The notes: generated from the sequence alone by a model not told the origin. A stretch of DNA of 6,694 nucleotides from Saprospiraceae bacterium (GCA_027009605.1 JALVCY010000674.1:1-6694); one strand, 5' to 3'. Shown: positions 1 to 5,576, counted from the stretch's first letter. Made by a program: numbers and translations.

Positions 1-41
1 AAGTTGAAAAGTTGAGAAAGTTGAGAAAGTTGAAAAGTTGA
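1..41. repeat. AAGTTGA short tandem repeat
   Basis: Five copies of AAGTTGA start at 1, 9, 18, 27 and 35, with one- or two-base spacers that give a period of 8-9. All three forward frames are closed here by TGA stops within the repeat, so it is not the tail of a gene. It may continue to the left of the window. The same GTTGA/AAAAGTTGA wording recurs in the arms of the inverted-repeat element at 4450-4671, so it may be a remnant of the same repeat family. A T8 run follows at 71-78 but I see no convincing hairpin before it. Confidence 0.75.
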
Positions 42-190
42 AGGTTGCCAAGAAAGCCGTAAATATAGTCTTTTTTTTGATAGCCGGGAAAACGATTCTA
101 TGCTTACCCACCAAAAACGATGCTCTCCACATCTATTCAGAAATAATATTTAAAAGTAGGAACATCCGACTCATGGCAAAATAGAGCGTT

Positions 191-727
191 ATGAAACCAA
201 GAAGTACAACAGAAGTGAATGCTAGTTCGATGGCAGACATAGCCTTTTTATTGCTGGTCTTTTTTTTAGTGACCACCACCATGAATCCGGATACCGGCAT
301 AACCGTAAAGTTACCGGCTTGGTCGGATGTGCCGCCAATTTCGGACAATATCTCCCGCCGAAATGTCTTTTCTGTTTTGATAAATGCCCATAACGACTTG
401 CTCGTCCGGGGGCACAAAATGCAGGTTAGCGACTTGCGTCAAAAGGCAAAAGAGTTTATCTCGAATCCGGACAAAAGACCGAATTTAGCGTCAGCGCCCA
501 ATAAAGCGATTATCTCTCTAAAAAATGACCGGGGCACCCAATATCAAGATTACTTGTTGATTTACAATGAGTTAAAGGCCGCTTACCGGGAGCTATGGGA
601 TGCCGAGTCGATGAGATTGTATGGCCATGTCTATAGAGACCAGATGTCAGCCGAAAAGAAAAAACGGATTCGTTCTAAATATCCTTTTGTCCTTTCGGAA
701 GCAGAGCCTACGGATTTTCATCATTGA
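191..727 (+). CDS. exbD: ExbD/TolR-family biopolymer transport protein
   Basis: A 178-residue protein of the ExbD/TolR family. In this family the protein works with an ExbB/TolQ-type channel in the inner membrane and uses proton flow to energise TonB-dependent import or envelope maintenance. Seen: a short cytoplasmic N-terminus with EVNASSMADIAF, one membrane segment at about residues 14-31, and the conserved membrane aspartate at D16, equivalent to the proton-carrying Asp of ExbD. A periplasmic domain follows, ending in the SEAEP motif typical of the second, longer ExbD paralogue of Bacteroidota. The start at 191 gives the family's usual N-terminus. An upstream in-frame ATG at 173 is followed by only two codons and a TAG at 182, so it cannot be the start. 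ExbD genes in this phylum usually follow exbB and another exbD, but the 190 bases before this gene are non-coding, so it stands alone or starts its own unit. No clear ribosome site is visible. Confidence 0.93.
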   Translation: MKPRSTTEVNASSMADIAFLLLVFFLVTTTMNPDTGITVKLPAWSDVPPISDNISRRNVFSVLINAHNDLLVRGHKMQVSDLRQKAKEFISNPDKRPNLASAPNKAIISLKNDRGTQYQDYLLIYNELKAAYRELWDAESMRLYGHVYRDQMSAEKKKRIRSKYPFVLSEAEPTDFHH

Positions 728-883
728 TTATTTGGCTCTAAGGGGGAGCAATGTCTCGTTAAATTTAACCTACTTGAAAGCCTTCCAATTTGAGCGTTGT
801 CTTCCAATTTTCATGAATTAGGCTGTTTTAGGTGATTCTCATTCGTTTGAGTAAGGAAAGACGAAATTATGGCTTTTTTCCGT

Positions 884-891
884 TATATTTG
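884..891 (+). promoter_or_regulatory. Possible -7 box (TATATTTG)
   Basis: An exact match to the Bacteroidota -7 consensus TAnnTTTG, preceded by TTTTTTCCG. No TTG or TTTG lies at the expected 19-21 bases upstream; the nearest TTTG is at 846-849, 34 bases before the box. If used, it would transcribe the 1180-1605 gene with a leader of about 280 bases that contains the inverted-repeat structure. A similar block precedes the LytTR gene. This is a consensus match only. Confidence 0.3.
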
Positions 892-911
892 TGACTGCTT
901 TCAGAAACACT

Positions 912-1154
912 GAGCCTACACCGAAAAGTTTGGATTTTGAAATAGTCGTGAATTTTGCCAAATAATATTCTGATTAAATGCTTTATGTTCAATTGTTCAA
1001 GCGTTAAATCGTTCAACTGATTCTTATAACTAGTTGATTATCAAAGGTGTCAATTGAACAATTGCACAGTTGAACGATTGAACAAGATAACACCCAAGTC
1101 CAACAGAATAAAATTTGGTTATTTCTTTTTAGAATACTTTTTGGAGTAAGCTCA
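912..1154. repeat. Imperfect nested inverted-repeat region
   Basis: Outer arms: GAGCCTACACCGAAAAGT at 912-929 against the reverse complement of 1137-1154, matching at about 14 of 18 positions. Middle arms: CCAAATAATATTCTG (958-972) against CAGAATAAAATTTGG (1104-1118), 13 of 15. Inner arms: GTTCAAGCGTT (995-1005) against AACGATTGAAC (1073-1083), 10 of 11, with additional perfect short pairs CAATTGTTCAA (990-1000)/TTGAACAATTG (1054-1064) and ATCGTTCAACTG (1008-1019)/CAGTTGAACGAT (1067-1078). The outer arm words also occur in the element at 4450-4671, so this looks like an older, decayed relative. Confidence 0.5.
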
Positions 1155-1179
1155 ACACTAAACCGTTAAACCTAAATTC

Positions 1180-1605
1180 ATGATCAAGCACATCATCAAA
1201 ATCGGCCTATTACTATTAGTGGGTATCTTGGGCTATAACTATTTTTTTGGGACTGCAACCGAAAAAGCCAATTCTCAAAAGATATTCGGACAAGTCAAGG
1301 AAGTAGCCGTTTCCGTAAAAGATTTAGTCAGGCAAGAAAAACATAAGTTTGATGCCGGAAAATACGATAAGGCACTCCAAAAATTGGGAGGAGCTTATAA
1401 GGGAATCCGTGAAAAATTGAGCGGTCTCGACAAAAATATCCTAAAACGTATCGACGGCTTGGATAAGCGCAAAGCCCAACTCCAAGATGAACTCCAAGAA
1501 GTGAAAAAGTCCGGAGATACCGATAAACAAAATGAACTCCAAGATAAATTGTCAAAATTGGTTGATGATACGGAGACTTTGATTAATTCGGTTAAGGATA
1601 AGTAG
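1180..1605 (+). CDS. Membrane-anchored coiled-coil protein, function unknown
   Basis: I do not recognise a named family for this 141-residue protein. It begins MIKHII and has one hydrophobic segment at about residues 4-24, which could be a membrane anchor or an uncleaved signal. No lipobox or obvious signal-peptidase site is seen. The rest is strongly charged and rich in Lys, Asp, Glu and Gln. From about residue 86 to the end it reads as a helical coiled coil with repeated LQDEL/LQDKL-type heptads, and the words AACTCCAAGA are repeated in the DNA there. The likely arrangement is an inner-membrane anchor with a helical domain outside the cytoplasm. The preceding bases have no purine-rich ribosome site; a weak TACTTTTTG promoter-like word lies at 1135-1143, inside the arm of the upstream repeat. 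The gene appears monocistronic, with 121 bases before the next one. The gene call is solid; the role is unknown. Confidence 0.8.
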   Translation: MIKHIIKIGLLLLVGILGYNYFFGTATEKANSQKIFGQVKEVAVSVKDLVRQEKHKFDAGKYDKALQKLGGAYKGIREKLSGLDKNILKRIDGLDKRKAQLQDELQEVKKSGDTDKQNELQDKLSKLVDDTETLINSVKDK

Positions 1606-1726
1606 GGCTGCTTCACTAAGGGCACTAAGTGCTACCGCTCACGACAAAGAGCTGTCTAAAACCGCTGAGCTGCTTAAGAGATGGATATCCGCTCACCGTT
1701 GCACCGGAATACCGAAATTGTAATAC

Positions 1727-2290
1727 ATGAAAACCATCAAAATATTAGACTTCCTTAAAACCGGGCATTTGGGAGACGTGCATTTAGGGATGACCATTCC
1801 GGAAGTGATTGCTGTTTTAGGGCAACCGACGGAGCAATATCAATTGAGAAATGGGTTTTTGCTCGCCTATGGGGGCTGGGAAATTCATTTTGCCCAAGAA
1901 AGTCCGCATAAGGCTTTTTTGATTCACCATGATGAGTTGGTCTATGATTGTACTAACCATGATGAAGTGATTCGTTTTGAAAATGAGCATTTTGCATTGG
2001 ATTTGGGGATTATCAAGCCTTTTACGCAAGTGCGTGTGAAGGAGGTCAAGCAATGGTTGGATGCCGCCCAAATCACTTATCACATCGAGCCCAAAGAAGG
2101 TCAACCCTTGATGAAATTGAATAGTGGAGTCTATTTGGATTTTCTGGATGTCGAGCCGGTGGTGCCCGAAGTGGGCGTACATGCTTGCCCGGGTAAGAAT
2201 CTAGAATTGCAGCAAAATACCGAAAAAATTGCCATGATTGATGATTTTGTGCTTTATACTATTGGGATTTTTCGGTCTCCAAGGGGGTAA
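1727..2290 (+). CDS. Conserved hypothetical protein with LGMT...LGQP motif
   Basis: A 187-residue soluble protein without signal peptide or membrane segment. I cannot name its family with confidence. The N-terminal part has the pattern GDVHLGMTIPEVIAVLGQP (residues 16-34), followed by YGGWEIHF (48-55). This 'LGMt-x-x-EV-x-x-x-LG-x-P, then aromatic-G-x-x-E-x-x-F' arrangement recalls small alpha/beta proteins sometimes found near polymorphic-toxin loci, and superficially BamE-like modules. That resemblance is an inference from pattern, not an assignment. The C-terminal half (about residues 95-187) is unfamiliar. The start at 1727 is the first ATG of the frame and lacks a Shine-Dalgarno sequence, as is usual in this phylum. 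It is followed by a long convergent spacer rather than another same-strand gene, so it is probably transcribed alone or with the 1180-1605 gene. Confidence 0.75.
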   Translation: MKTIKILDFLKTGHLGDVHLGMTIPEVIAVLGQPTEQYQLRNGFLLAYGGWEIHFAQESPHKAFLIHHDELVYDCTNHDEVIRFENEHFALDLGIIKPFTQVRVKEVKQWLDAAQITYHIEPKEGQPLMKLNSGVYLDFLDVEPVVPEVGVHACPGKNLELQQNTEKIAMIDDFVLYTIGIFRSPRG

Positions 2291-2429
2291 CTTTCCTGAA
2301 AATCTTAACTTTTGAGTTTACTACGAAAAGCCGAGTGCGGTGGTTGGCTTCTGACTCCACAAAATTCCTTCGAGGGCTTAGCAGTCGGGCTTTCATTTTT
2401 TTTTTGCTTTTTCATTGGTGAGCTTGTCG

Positions 2430-2503
2430 GTCGGTAGTAGCCAAATTTATTTGGCTATGTAGCAAAGAGCGGAGCGAGTTTGCGCCACGGGCAATTGGAT
2501 GTA
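2430..2503 (+). repeat. 74-bp direct repeat, copy 1
   Basis: Identical to 2873-2946 at 73 of 74 positions; the only difference is T at 2452 against G at 2895. It contains an 18-base palindrome AGCCAAATTTATTTGGCT (2439-2456), perfect around a TT centre in this copy, then a GC-richer tail (AGCGGAGCGAGTTTGCGCCA). It is non-coding, likely a dispersed intergenic repeat. Confidence 0.92.
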
Positions 2504-2541
2504 AAAGGTATTGTTTAGCCTGCGAAGTAGAATTTCGGAAT

Positions 2542-2682
2542 CTGTTTTTGACCCCACAAAATTTTATTTGGTTTCTTTTTAAAAACCCTTCCATTGCCGA
2601 TAGCTATCGGCATCCCTTTTTCAAAGGTAACCATAAGATAACCAAACAAAATTTTGTTCAGAGCTTTGATTTTTGGCAGAGT
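2542..2682 (+). repeat. 141-bp palindromic element, copy 1
   Basis: Begins CTGTTTTTG and ends GGCAGAGT. Its inverted arms ACAAAATTTTATTTGGTT (left) and AACCAAACAAAATTTTGT (right) pair at 17 of 18 positions. Between them is a perfect 16-base palindrome GCCGATAGCTATCGGC (2596-2611). Both outer blocks and the total length match the copy at 4496-4636, while the central part has diverged or been exchanged. No coding capacity is evident. Confidence 0.85.
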
Positions 2683-2850
2683 GGGCTTTGCCTTGCGGAA
2701 TCAGTGGTTGGGTCTAGGCGGATTACCGTGATTCTTCGCTTACCAATCCCGCATTGTTCTTTTTTTTGAGCCTTTTTCCTTCGATGGTAAGTTTATTTTG
2801 TATCGGCCGCTTTAGCTGACAAGATTGTATATATTTATGCACCGGAGCTT

Positions 2851-2866
2851 GGCGACTAAAGTCGCC
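2851..2866. repeat. Perfect GGCGACT hairpin
   Basis: GGCGACT (2851-2857) and AGTCGCC (2860-2866) form a seven-pair stem with an AA loop, immediately upstream of the second 74-bp repeat. There is no T-run after it on either strand, so it is not a classic terminator. It may be part of a larger dispersed repeat. Confidence 0.7.
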
Positions 2867-2872
2867 GCTACA

Positions 2873-2946
2873 GTCGGTAGTAGCCAAATTTATTGGGCTA
2901 TGTAGCAAAGAGCGGAGCGAGTTTGCGCCACGGGCAATTGGATGTA
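2873..2946 (+). repeat. 74-bp direct repeat, copy 2
   Basis: Second copy of the repeat at 2430-2503, in the same orientation with one mismatch (G at 2895), which breaks the perfect internal palindrome. Sequence outside the 74 bases differs between the copies, so the boundaries are sharp. Confidence 0.92.
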
Positions 2947-3026
2947 CTGGCTCGTTCGTGGCACTACAAACTTTTGTGGAGCCAAGAACTAACCACCACA
3001 CCCGACTTTTTGGAGTAGGCGCACCG

Positions 3027-3485
3027 TCAAATAACCAAAGTAACCTTGTCAAAAGGATTTAAACCGGCTCCTTTGACATCCGCTTCCGCAATTAATTCGT
3101 ATTCGGAGCGGATATTACCGACCATTTTAGCTGCTTTAGAGACGCCTTTCATAATGACGTTGGAGTCGGCCAATTGGTCCATTTCAGAATGCACCTTAGT
3201 ATAATGCAGTTTGAAGGCAATTTTAATGGTTTTGCCGGCGGGTACATCGAAGGGACGTTCCAGAGTAATCGTCCCCAGCTCAAAGGTTTGCTTTTCCTTT
3301 TTCTTTTTGCGGCCTTTGGTGTATTGTTCCAGTAAGGTGATGGTCAGGCTCGTCACTTTTTGGGTGGACATGGAATGGAAGGCTACTTTGCCGATGATGA
3401 CACCGGGAGTAGGTTGGTTTTCGGGAATCAAAAGCTTGATTTTGACGCTTTCAATACCTAGGAAGTGTTTTAAACGGCTAAACAT
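3027..3485 (-). CDS. Spo0M/arrestin-like protein
   Basis: A 152-residue soluble protein whose pattern fits the Spo0M (arrestin-fold, sporulation-control-like) superfamily. It starts MFSRLKHFLGIESVKIKLLI, followed by PENQPTPGVIIGKVAF (the family's 'PG-x-x-(I/V)-x-G-x-(V/I)' strand), a beta-rich stretch with a Lys cluster (KGRKKKKEK), then ERPFDVPAGKTIKIAF and a C-terminal YELIAEADVKGAGLNPFDK, close to the 'Y-x-(V/L)-x-(T/A)-x-x-D-(V/I)' segment of the family. Family members are usually 220-260 residues, so this is a short form. The frame stays open upstream to an ATG at 3650, but I chose the Met at 3485. It gives a family-like N-terminus, whereas the extra 55 residues are low-information and cross the promoter of the divergent regulator. 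Known members are cytoplasmic scaffold-like proteins; the exact role here is unknown. The family assignment is by pattern, without a search. Confidence 0.72.
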   Translation of the reverse strand: MFSRLKHFLGIESVKIKLLIPENQPTPGVIIGKVAFHSMSTQKVTSLTITLLEQYTKGRKKKKEKQTFELGTITLERPFDVPAGKTIKIAFKLHYTKVHSEMDQLADSNVIMKGVSKAAKMVGNIRSEYELIAEADVKGAGLNPFDKVTLVI

Positions 3486-3623
3486 AGGATAAAGATAGTC
3501 CAAACCATCTATAAAAGCTTGATTTTTCGTCTGATTGATGGAGTCTTTCGACAAAAGTGGGGTGTTTCTCCGAATTTTGCTAGGCTTTGTAGAAATTATG
3601 TCCTTTTTTCCGAAAGGGATTAG

Positions 3624-3631
3624 TATATTTG
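3624..3631 (+). promoter_or_regulatory. Possible -7 box of the LytTR gene (TATATTTG)
   Basis: An exact TAnnTTTG match, 57 bases before the chosen ATG at 3689, which predicts a leader of about 50 bases. No good -33 TTG sits at the usual distance. The upstream block GAAATTATG plus CTTTTTTCCG resembles the block before the TATATTTG at 884-891. Confidence 0.4.
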
Positions 3632-3688
3632 AGACACCAAGTGAAAACAATTATTGCCATGGTATGGCATCACTCAAGTACAAGAAAA

Positions 3689-4402
3689 ATGAGAGTATTA
3701 ATCGTAGATGATGAGCCTTTAGCTGTTGACGTGTTAGAAACGTATGTTAGCCAAATCGGCCATTTAGAATTAGTGGCTTCTTGCCAAAGTGCCATTGAAG
3801 CCAATGAAATATTAGAGCAGGAAGATGTCGATTTGATTTTTTTGGACATCCAAATGCCCCAATTGTCCGGTATTGATTTTCTGAAAGCTTTGGACAATCC
3901 GCCGATGGTGATTTTTACGACGGCCTATCCTAATTTTGCGGTGGAGGGATTTGAGCTGAATGCGGTGGATTATTTGGTGAAGCCCATTCCGATGGATCGT
4001 TTTCTGAAAGCGGTCAATAAGGCACGGGCTCAATTTTCGTCAAAAGGAGGAGACCAAACCGCCTTAGATAGTGATGATTTCTTTTTTGTGAAAGCAGATA
4101 AGAAGTTGATGAAAATTGCTTACGAAGATATTATTTACATCGAAGGGCTCAAAGATTATGTGATTATTCGTTTGGAAACGGGGCGCGTCATCACCCTGCA
4201 AACCATGAAGAATCTGGAGAAAAAACTACCTTCCAGCCTATTTAAGCGGATACACCGGTCTTATATCGTCAATCTGAATAAAATCGTTTCGGTCGAAGGT
4301 AGCTCTGTCGAAGTAAAAGGCAAAAAAGAAGGAAAATTATTGGCCATTGGCAAGAATTACCGGGATGAATTGCTGTCTTTAATCAATCGGAATAAGCTGT
4401 GA
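3689..4402 (+). CDS. LytTR-family response regulator
   Basis: A 237-residue two-component response regulator of the LytR/AlgR type. The receiver domain spans about residues 1-115, with the acidic pocket D7-D8, the phospho-acceptor D53 (in FLDIQMP), T78 and K98 in the YLVKP motif, all conserved. The LytTR DNA-binding domain spans about 131-236, with FFFVKADKKLMKI, then IIYIEGLKDYV and FKRIHRSYIVNLNKI, the strands and loops this family uses to contact DNA. The reading frame is open back to an ATG at 3629, but the Met at 3689 begins the canonical MRVLIVDDEP and follows an A-rich AAGAAAA. The earlier 20 residues would overlap the promoter-like box. Partners are normally LytS/YehU-type membrane histidine kinases encoded next door; none is present on either side, so this is an orphan here. 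It is divergent from the Spo0M-like gene with a 203-bp gap. A nested palindromic element begins 22 bases after the stop. Confidence 0.95.
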   Translation: MRVLIVDDEPLAVDVLETYVSQIGHLELVASCQSAIEANEILEQEDVDLIFLDIQMPQLSGIDFLKALDNPPMVIFTTAYPNFAVEGFELNAVDYLVKPIPMDRFLKAVNKARAQFSSKGGDQTALDSDDFFFVKADKKLMKIAYEDIIYIEGLKDYVIIRLETGRVITLQTMKNLEKKLPSSLFKRIHRSYIVNLNKIVSVEGSSVEVKGKKEGKLLAIGKNYRDELLSLINRNKL

Positions 4403-4423
4403 GTTTATTTAGGAAAAAAAGTT

Positions 4424-4695
4424 GCCAAATTTTATTTTGGGAGCATGTATTCTGTTCAATTGTTGAGTTCGCTCCGAAAAGTTGAAAGTAGTGGACTGTT
4501 CTTGTGTCCACAAAATTTTATTTGGTTTGCTTCCTTTTTTTTTACCCTAACTATCCCCTTAAGAAGGGGCTCGATAGCTATCGGGATATGGTAAACCAAA
4601 TAAAATTTTGTTCATCGCTTTAATTTTTGGCAGAGTCAACTTTTCGGAGCAGGCTCAACGCTTGAACAAAATCTCCAAACAGAATAAAAATTGGC
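4424..4695. mobile_element. Nested inverted-repeat element (MITE-like)
   Basis: Three shells of inverted repeat are visible. Outermost: GCCAAATTTTATT (4424-4436) against AATAAAAATTGGC (4683-4695), 12 of 13. Middle: about 36 bases, 4450-4485 against 4636-4671, about 30 of 36 paired, including a perfect 15-base pair GCTCCGAAAAGTTGA (4471-4485)/TCAACTTTTCGGAGC (4636-4650). Inner: perfect 19-base arms ACAAAATTTTATTTGGTTT (4510-4528) and their complement (4593-4611). The core has CCCCTT/AAGGGG (4555-4560/4564-4569) and the palindrome CGATAGCTATCG (4572-4583). No transposase is encoded, so this would be a non-autonomous element or a large structured intergenic repeat. I see no clear target-site duplication. 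It could also serve as a 3'-end structure for the LytTR transcript. Confidence 0.6.
4496..4636 (+). repeat. 141-bp palindromic element, copy 2
   Basis: Matches the copy at 2542-2682 at both ends: CTGTT-Y-TTG, then CCACAAAATTTTATTTGGTT on the left, and AAAATTTTGTTCA, GCTTT and ATTTTTGGCAGAGT on the right. It has the same total length but a different centre. It lies inside the larger nested structure, so the other copy lacks the outer shells seen here. Confidence 0.85.
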
Positions 4696-4774
4696 GGTTT
4701 TGCATCAGAATAATTAGCAATGCTTGATTTTCTGTAATTATCTGTTATGAGTCCTTTAGATAATTTGTCACTAG
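4696..4774. other. Short AT-rich spacer before the startless fragment
   Basis: There is no supportable gene. An 11-codon frame (ATG at 4747, stop 4780-4782) reads MSPLDNLSLEE and is in a different frame from the coding fragment that follows. It could be the displaced start of that gene or chance. The word ATGCTTGATTTTCTG (4720-4734) weakly resembles the spacer core at 5609-5624. Confidence 0.4.
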
Positions 4775-5038
4775 AAGAGTAAAAGTGTCGGTTTTTGTTA
4801 TTCGCTTGCGCAAAATAATGAAGGATTTGATATATCAGTAAAAGTTGATGAGAATGGATGCTTTTTCTCCGAAGTGGAAGCTACTTATAATGGAAATACT
4901 CAAAATACTAATTTGCAGACTTGGAATCAACAAAATTTATCCAAAGCTGCTGCACAAGATTGCCCAAATAATCCATGTCAAGGAGCTTACCCTAATGATG
5001 GTTCAGATAAAAGAAGTGATTTTAATTGTGAAAATTGA
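4775..5038 (+). pseudogene. 5'-truncated coding fragment of a probable secreted protein
   Basis: This frame runs from just after a TAG (4772-4774) to TGA (5036-5038), 87 codons, with no ATG or GTG and no TTG near its beginning, so it cannot start normally. It reads like real protein: VGFCYSLAQNNEGFDISVKV, then DENGCFFSEVEATYNGN, LQTWNQQNLSKAAAQDC, PNNPCQGAYPNDGSDKRS and FNCEN. The opening VGFCYSLAQ resembles the end of a signal peptide (cleavage after SLA-Q types is common in this phylum), which would make the rest a small secreted Cys-containing domain with five cysteines in all. The next gene begins one base after its stop (TGA-T-ATG), which supports genuine co-transcribed coding sequence. 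Either the N-terminus was lost by a frameshift near the T5 run at 4792-4796, or the fragment is the detached 3' end of a longer gene. I do not recognise the family. Confidence 0.6.
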
Positions 5039-5039
5039 T

Positions 5040-5576
5040 ATGAAAATACGAAAACTAATACTAAGAATTATTTTTGCTCTGATTTCGATATATGGAGTAT
5101 ACTTATTGTGGGCTGTTTTTGCATTTGGAGGAGGATGTAATAGAATGAATTCAGAAACACATATTCTTCCTTTTAACTATACAGGAATGGTTTATATAAT
5201 TTTTAATCAAAAAGATGGACTGCCTAAGGAATATACAAAAGAGGGATCTCGTTTATACCGCATTCCAAAATCAGGAGTTTTGAAATCAAAATTTAAAGGT
5301 AATTTTGGGTGGATTGATGCAGGAAGCAAAATAAATTTTTATTACAGTAAAGGAGACTCATTATTGTATATTCATAAACTCATAACCGAAAAAGAATTTG
5401 AAGCCGACATTGATTCTAATGAAGTAGTGGTATTTGAATATGGTTACGGCGGAGCAAAATCAGATTTTGGATTTGATGGCGATGTTCAATCTTATATTGT
5501 TGATAGTCTGAAAAACTACTTTAGAAAACGAGATTACAAATTGACGAAAGAAAAGTTTGACAGCTGGAACAAATGA
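5040..5576 (+). CDS. Membrane-anchored DUF6843-like protein
   Basis: A 178-residue protein. An N-terminal hydrophobic segment at about residues 6-29 (ILRIIFALISIYGVYLLWAV) is followed by GGGCN. The Cys at 33 is lipoprotein-like in position, but GGG-C is a poor lipobox, so a signal anchor is more likely. The exposed domain from about residue 41 reads HILPFNYTGMVYIIFNQKDG, LPKEYTKEGSRLYRIPKSG and VLKSKFKGNFG. This fits the DUF6843 pattern, in which a 'P-x-x-(Y/F)-x-G-x-V' strand is followed by YRIP-x-x-G-(I/V)-L. The domain has no known activity. The frame is open upstream to 4845, but the Met at 5040 is preferred: it gives a clean signal-anchor start, sits one base after the stop of the upstream fragment, and the bases upstream encode that fragment in another frame. 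The gene is AT-rich compared with the left half of the window. The family assignment is by pattern. Confidence 0.78.
   Translation: MKIRKLILRIIFALISIYGVYLLWAVFAFGGGCNRMNSETHILPFNYTGMVYIIFNQKDGLPKEYTKEGSRLYRIPKSGVLKSKFKGNFGWIDAGSKINFYYSKGDSLLYIHKLITEKEFEADIDSNEVVVFEYGYGGAKSDFGFDGDVQSYIVDSLKNYFRKRDYKLTKEKFDSWNK

Larger units (their letters stand above)
728..1179. other. 452-bp non-coding spacer
   Basis: No supportable gene on either strand. The spacer holds a promoter-like TATATTTG box (884-891) and a nested, imperfect inverted-repeat structure (912-1154) rich in GTTCAA/TTGAAC words. The forward reading frame at 621-821 is a shadow of the end of exbD running into this spacer. Confidence 0.7.
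2291..3026. other. 736-bp convergent, repeat-filled non-coding spacer
   Basis: Lies between the 3' ends of the genes ending at 2290 (+) and 3027 (-), so it must hold both terminators, but I see no clean hairpin-plus-T-run. It contains two copies of a 74-bp repeat, one copy of the 141-bp palindromic repeat, a perfect GGCGACT/AGTCGCC hairpin (2851-2866) and T-runs near 2397-2405 and 2759-2766. Reading frames on the minus strand (2412-2594, 2723-3052) are read-throughs of the two 74-bp repeats and encode the same peptide in both, so they are not counted as genes. Confidence 0.75.

Noticed and set aside
133..417. Minus-strand 94-residue frame
   Set aside because: Lies antisense to the exbD N-terminus, whose family match is clear.
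621..821. Forward 66-residue frame overlapping the exbD 3' end
   Set aside because: Out-of-frame shadow with no family features or start signal.
2328..2350. AAGCCGA/TTGGCTT hairpin as terminator of the 1727-2290 gene
   Set aside because: The stem includes a wobble pair with a nine-base loop and is not followed by a T-run, so it is too weak to call.
2430..2946. CRISPR array
   Set aside because: Only two 74-bp copies separated by 369 bases of unrelated sequence; there is no regular spacing and no cas genes.
2723..3052. Minus-strand 109-residue frame in the convergent spacer
   Set aside because: It is a read-through of the 74-bp repeat and hairpin; the same peptide (HPIARGANSLRSLLHS) appears from the other copy at 2412-2594, which reflects the repeat rather than a gene.
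3486..3650. N-terminal extension of the Spo0M-like protein to ATG 3650
   Set aside because: The extra 55 residues lack family features and cover the promoter region of the divergent regulator. The Met at 3485 gives a family-like start.
3629..3688. Start of the response regulator at 3629
   Set aside because: Receiver domains begin MRVLIVDDE-like; the earlier 20 residues are atypical and overlap the TATATTTG box.
4720..4734. Third copy of the spacer core upstream of the startless fragment
   Set aside because: Only about 12 of 15 positions match, with a gap, in an AT-rich stretch; this is not distinguishable from chance.
4845..5039. N-terminal extension of the DUF6843-like protein from ATG 4845
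   Set aside because: The added 65 residues have a hydrophobic/basic pattern typical of an out-of-frame shadow, and the same bases encode a better protein-like fragment in another frame that ends one base before 5040.
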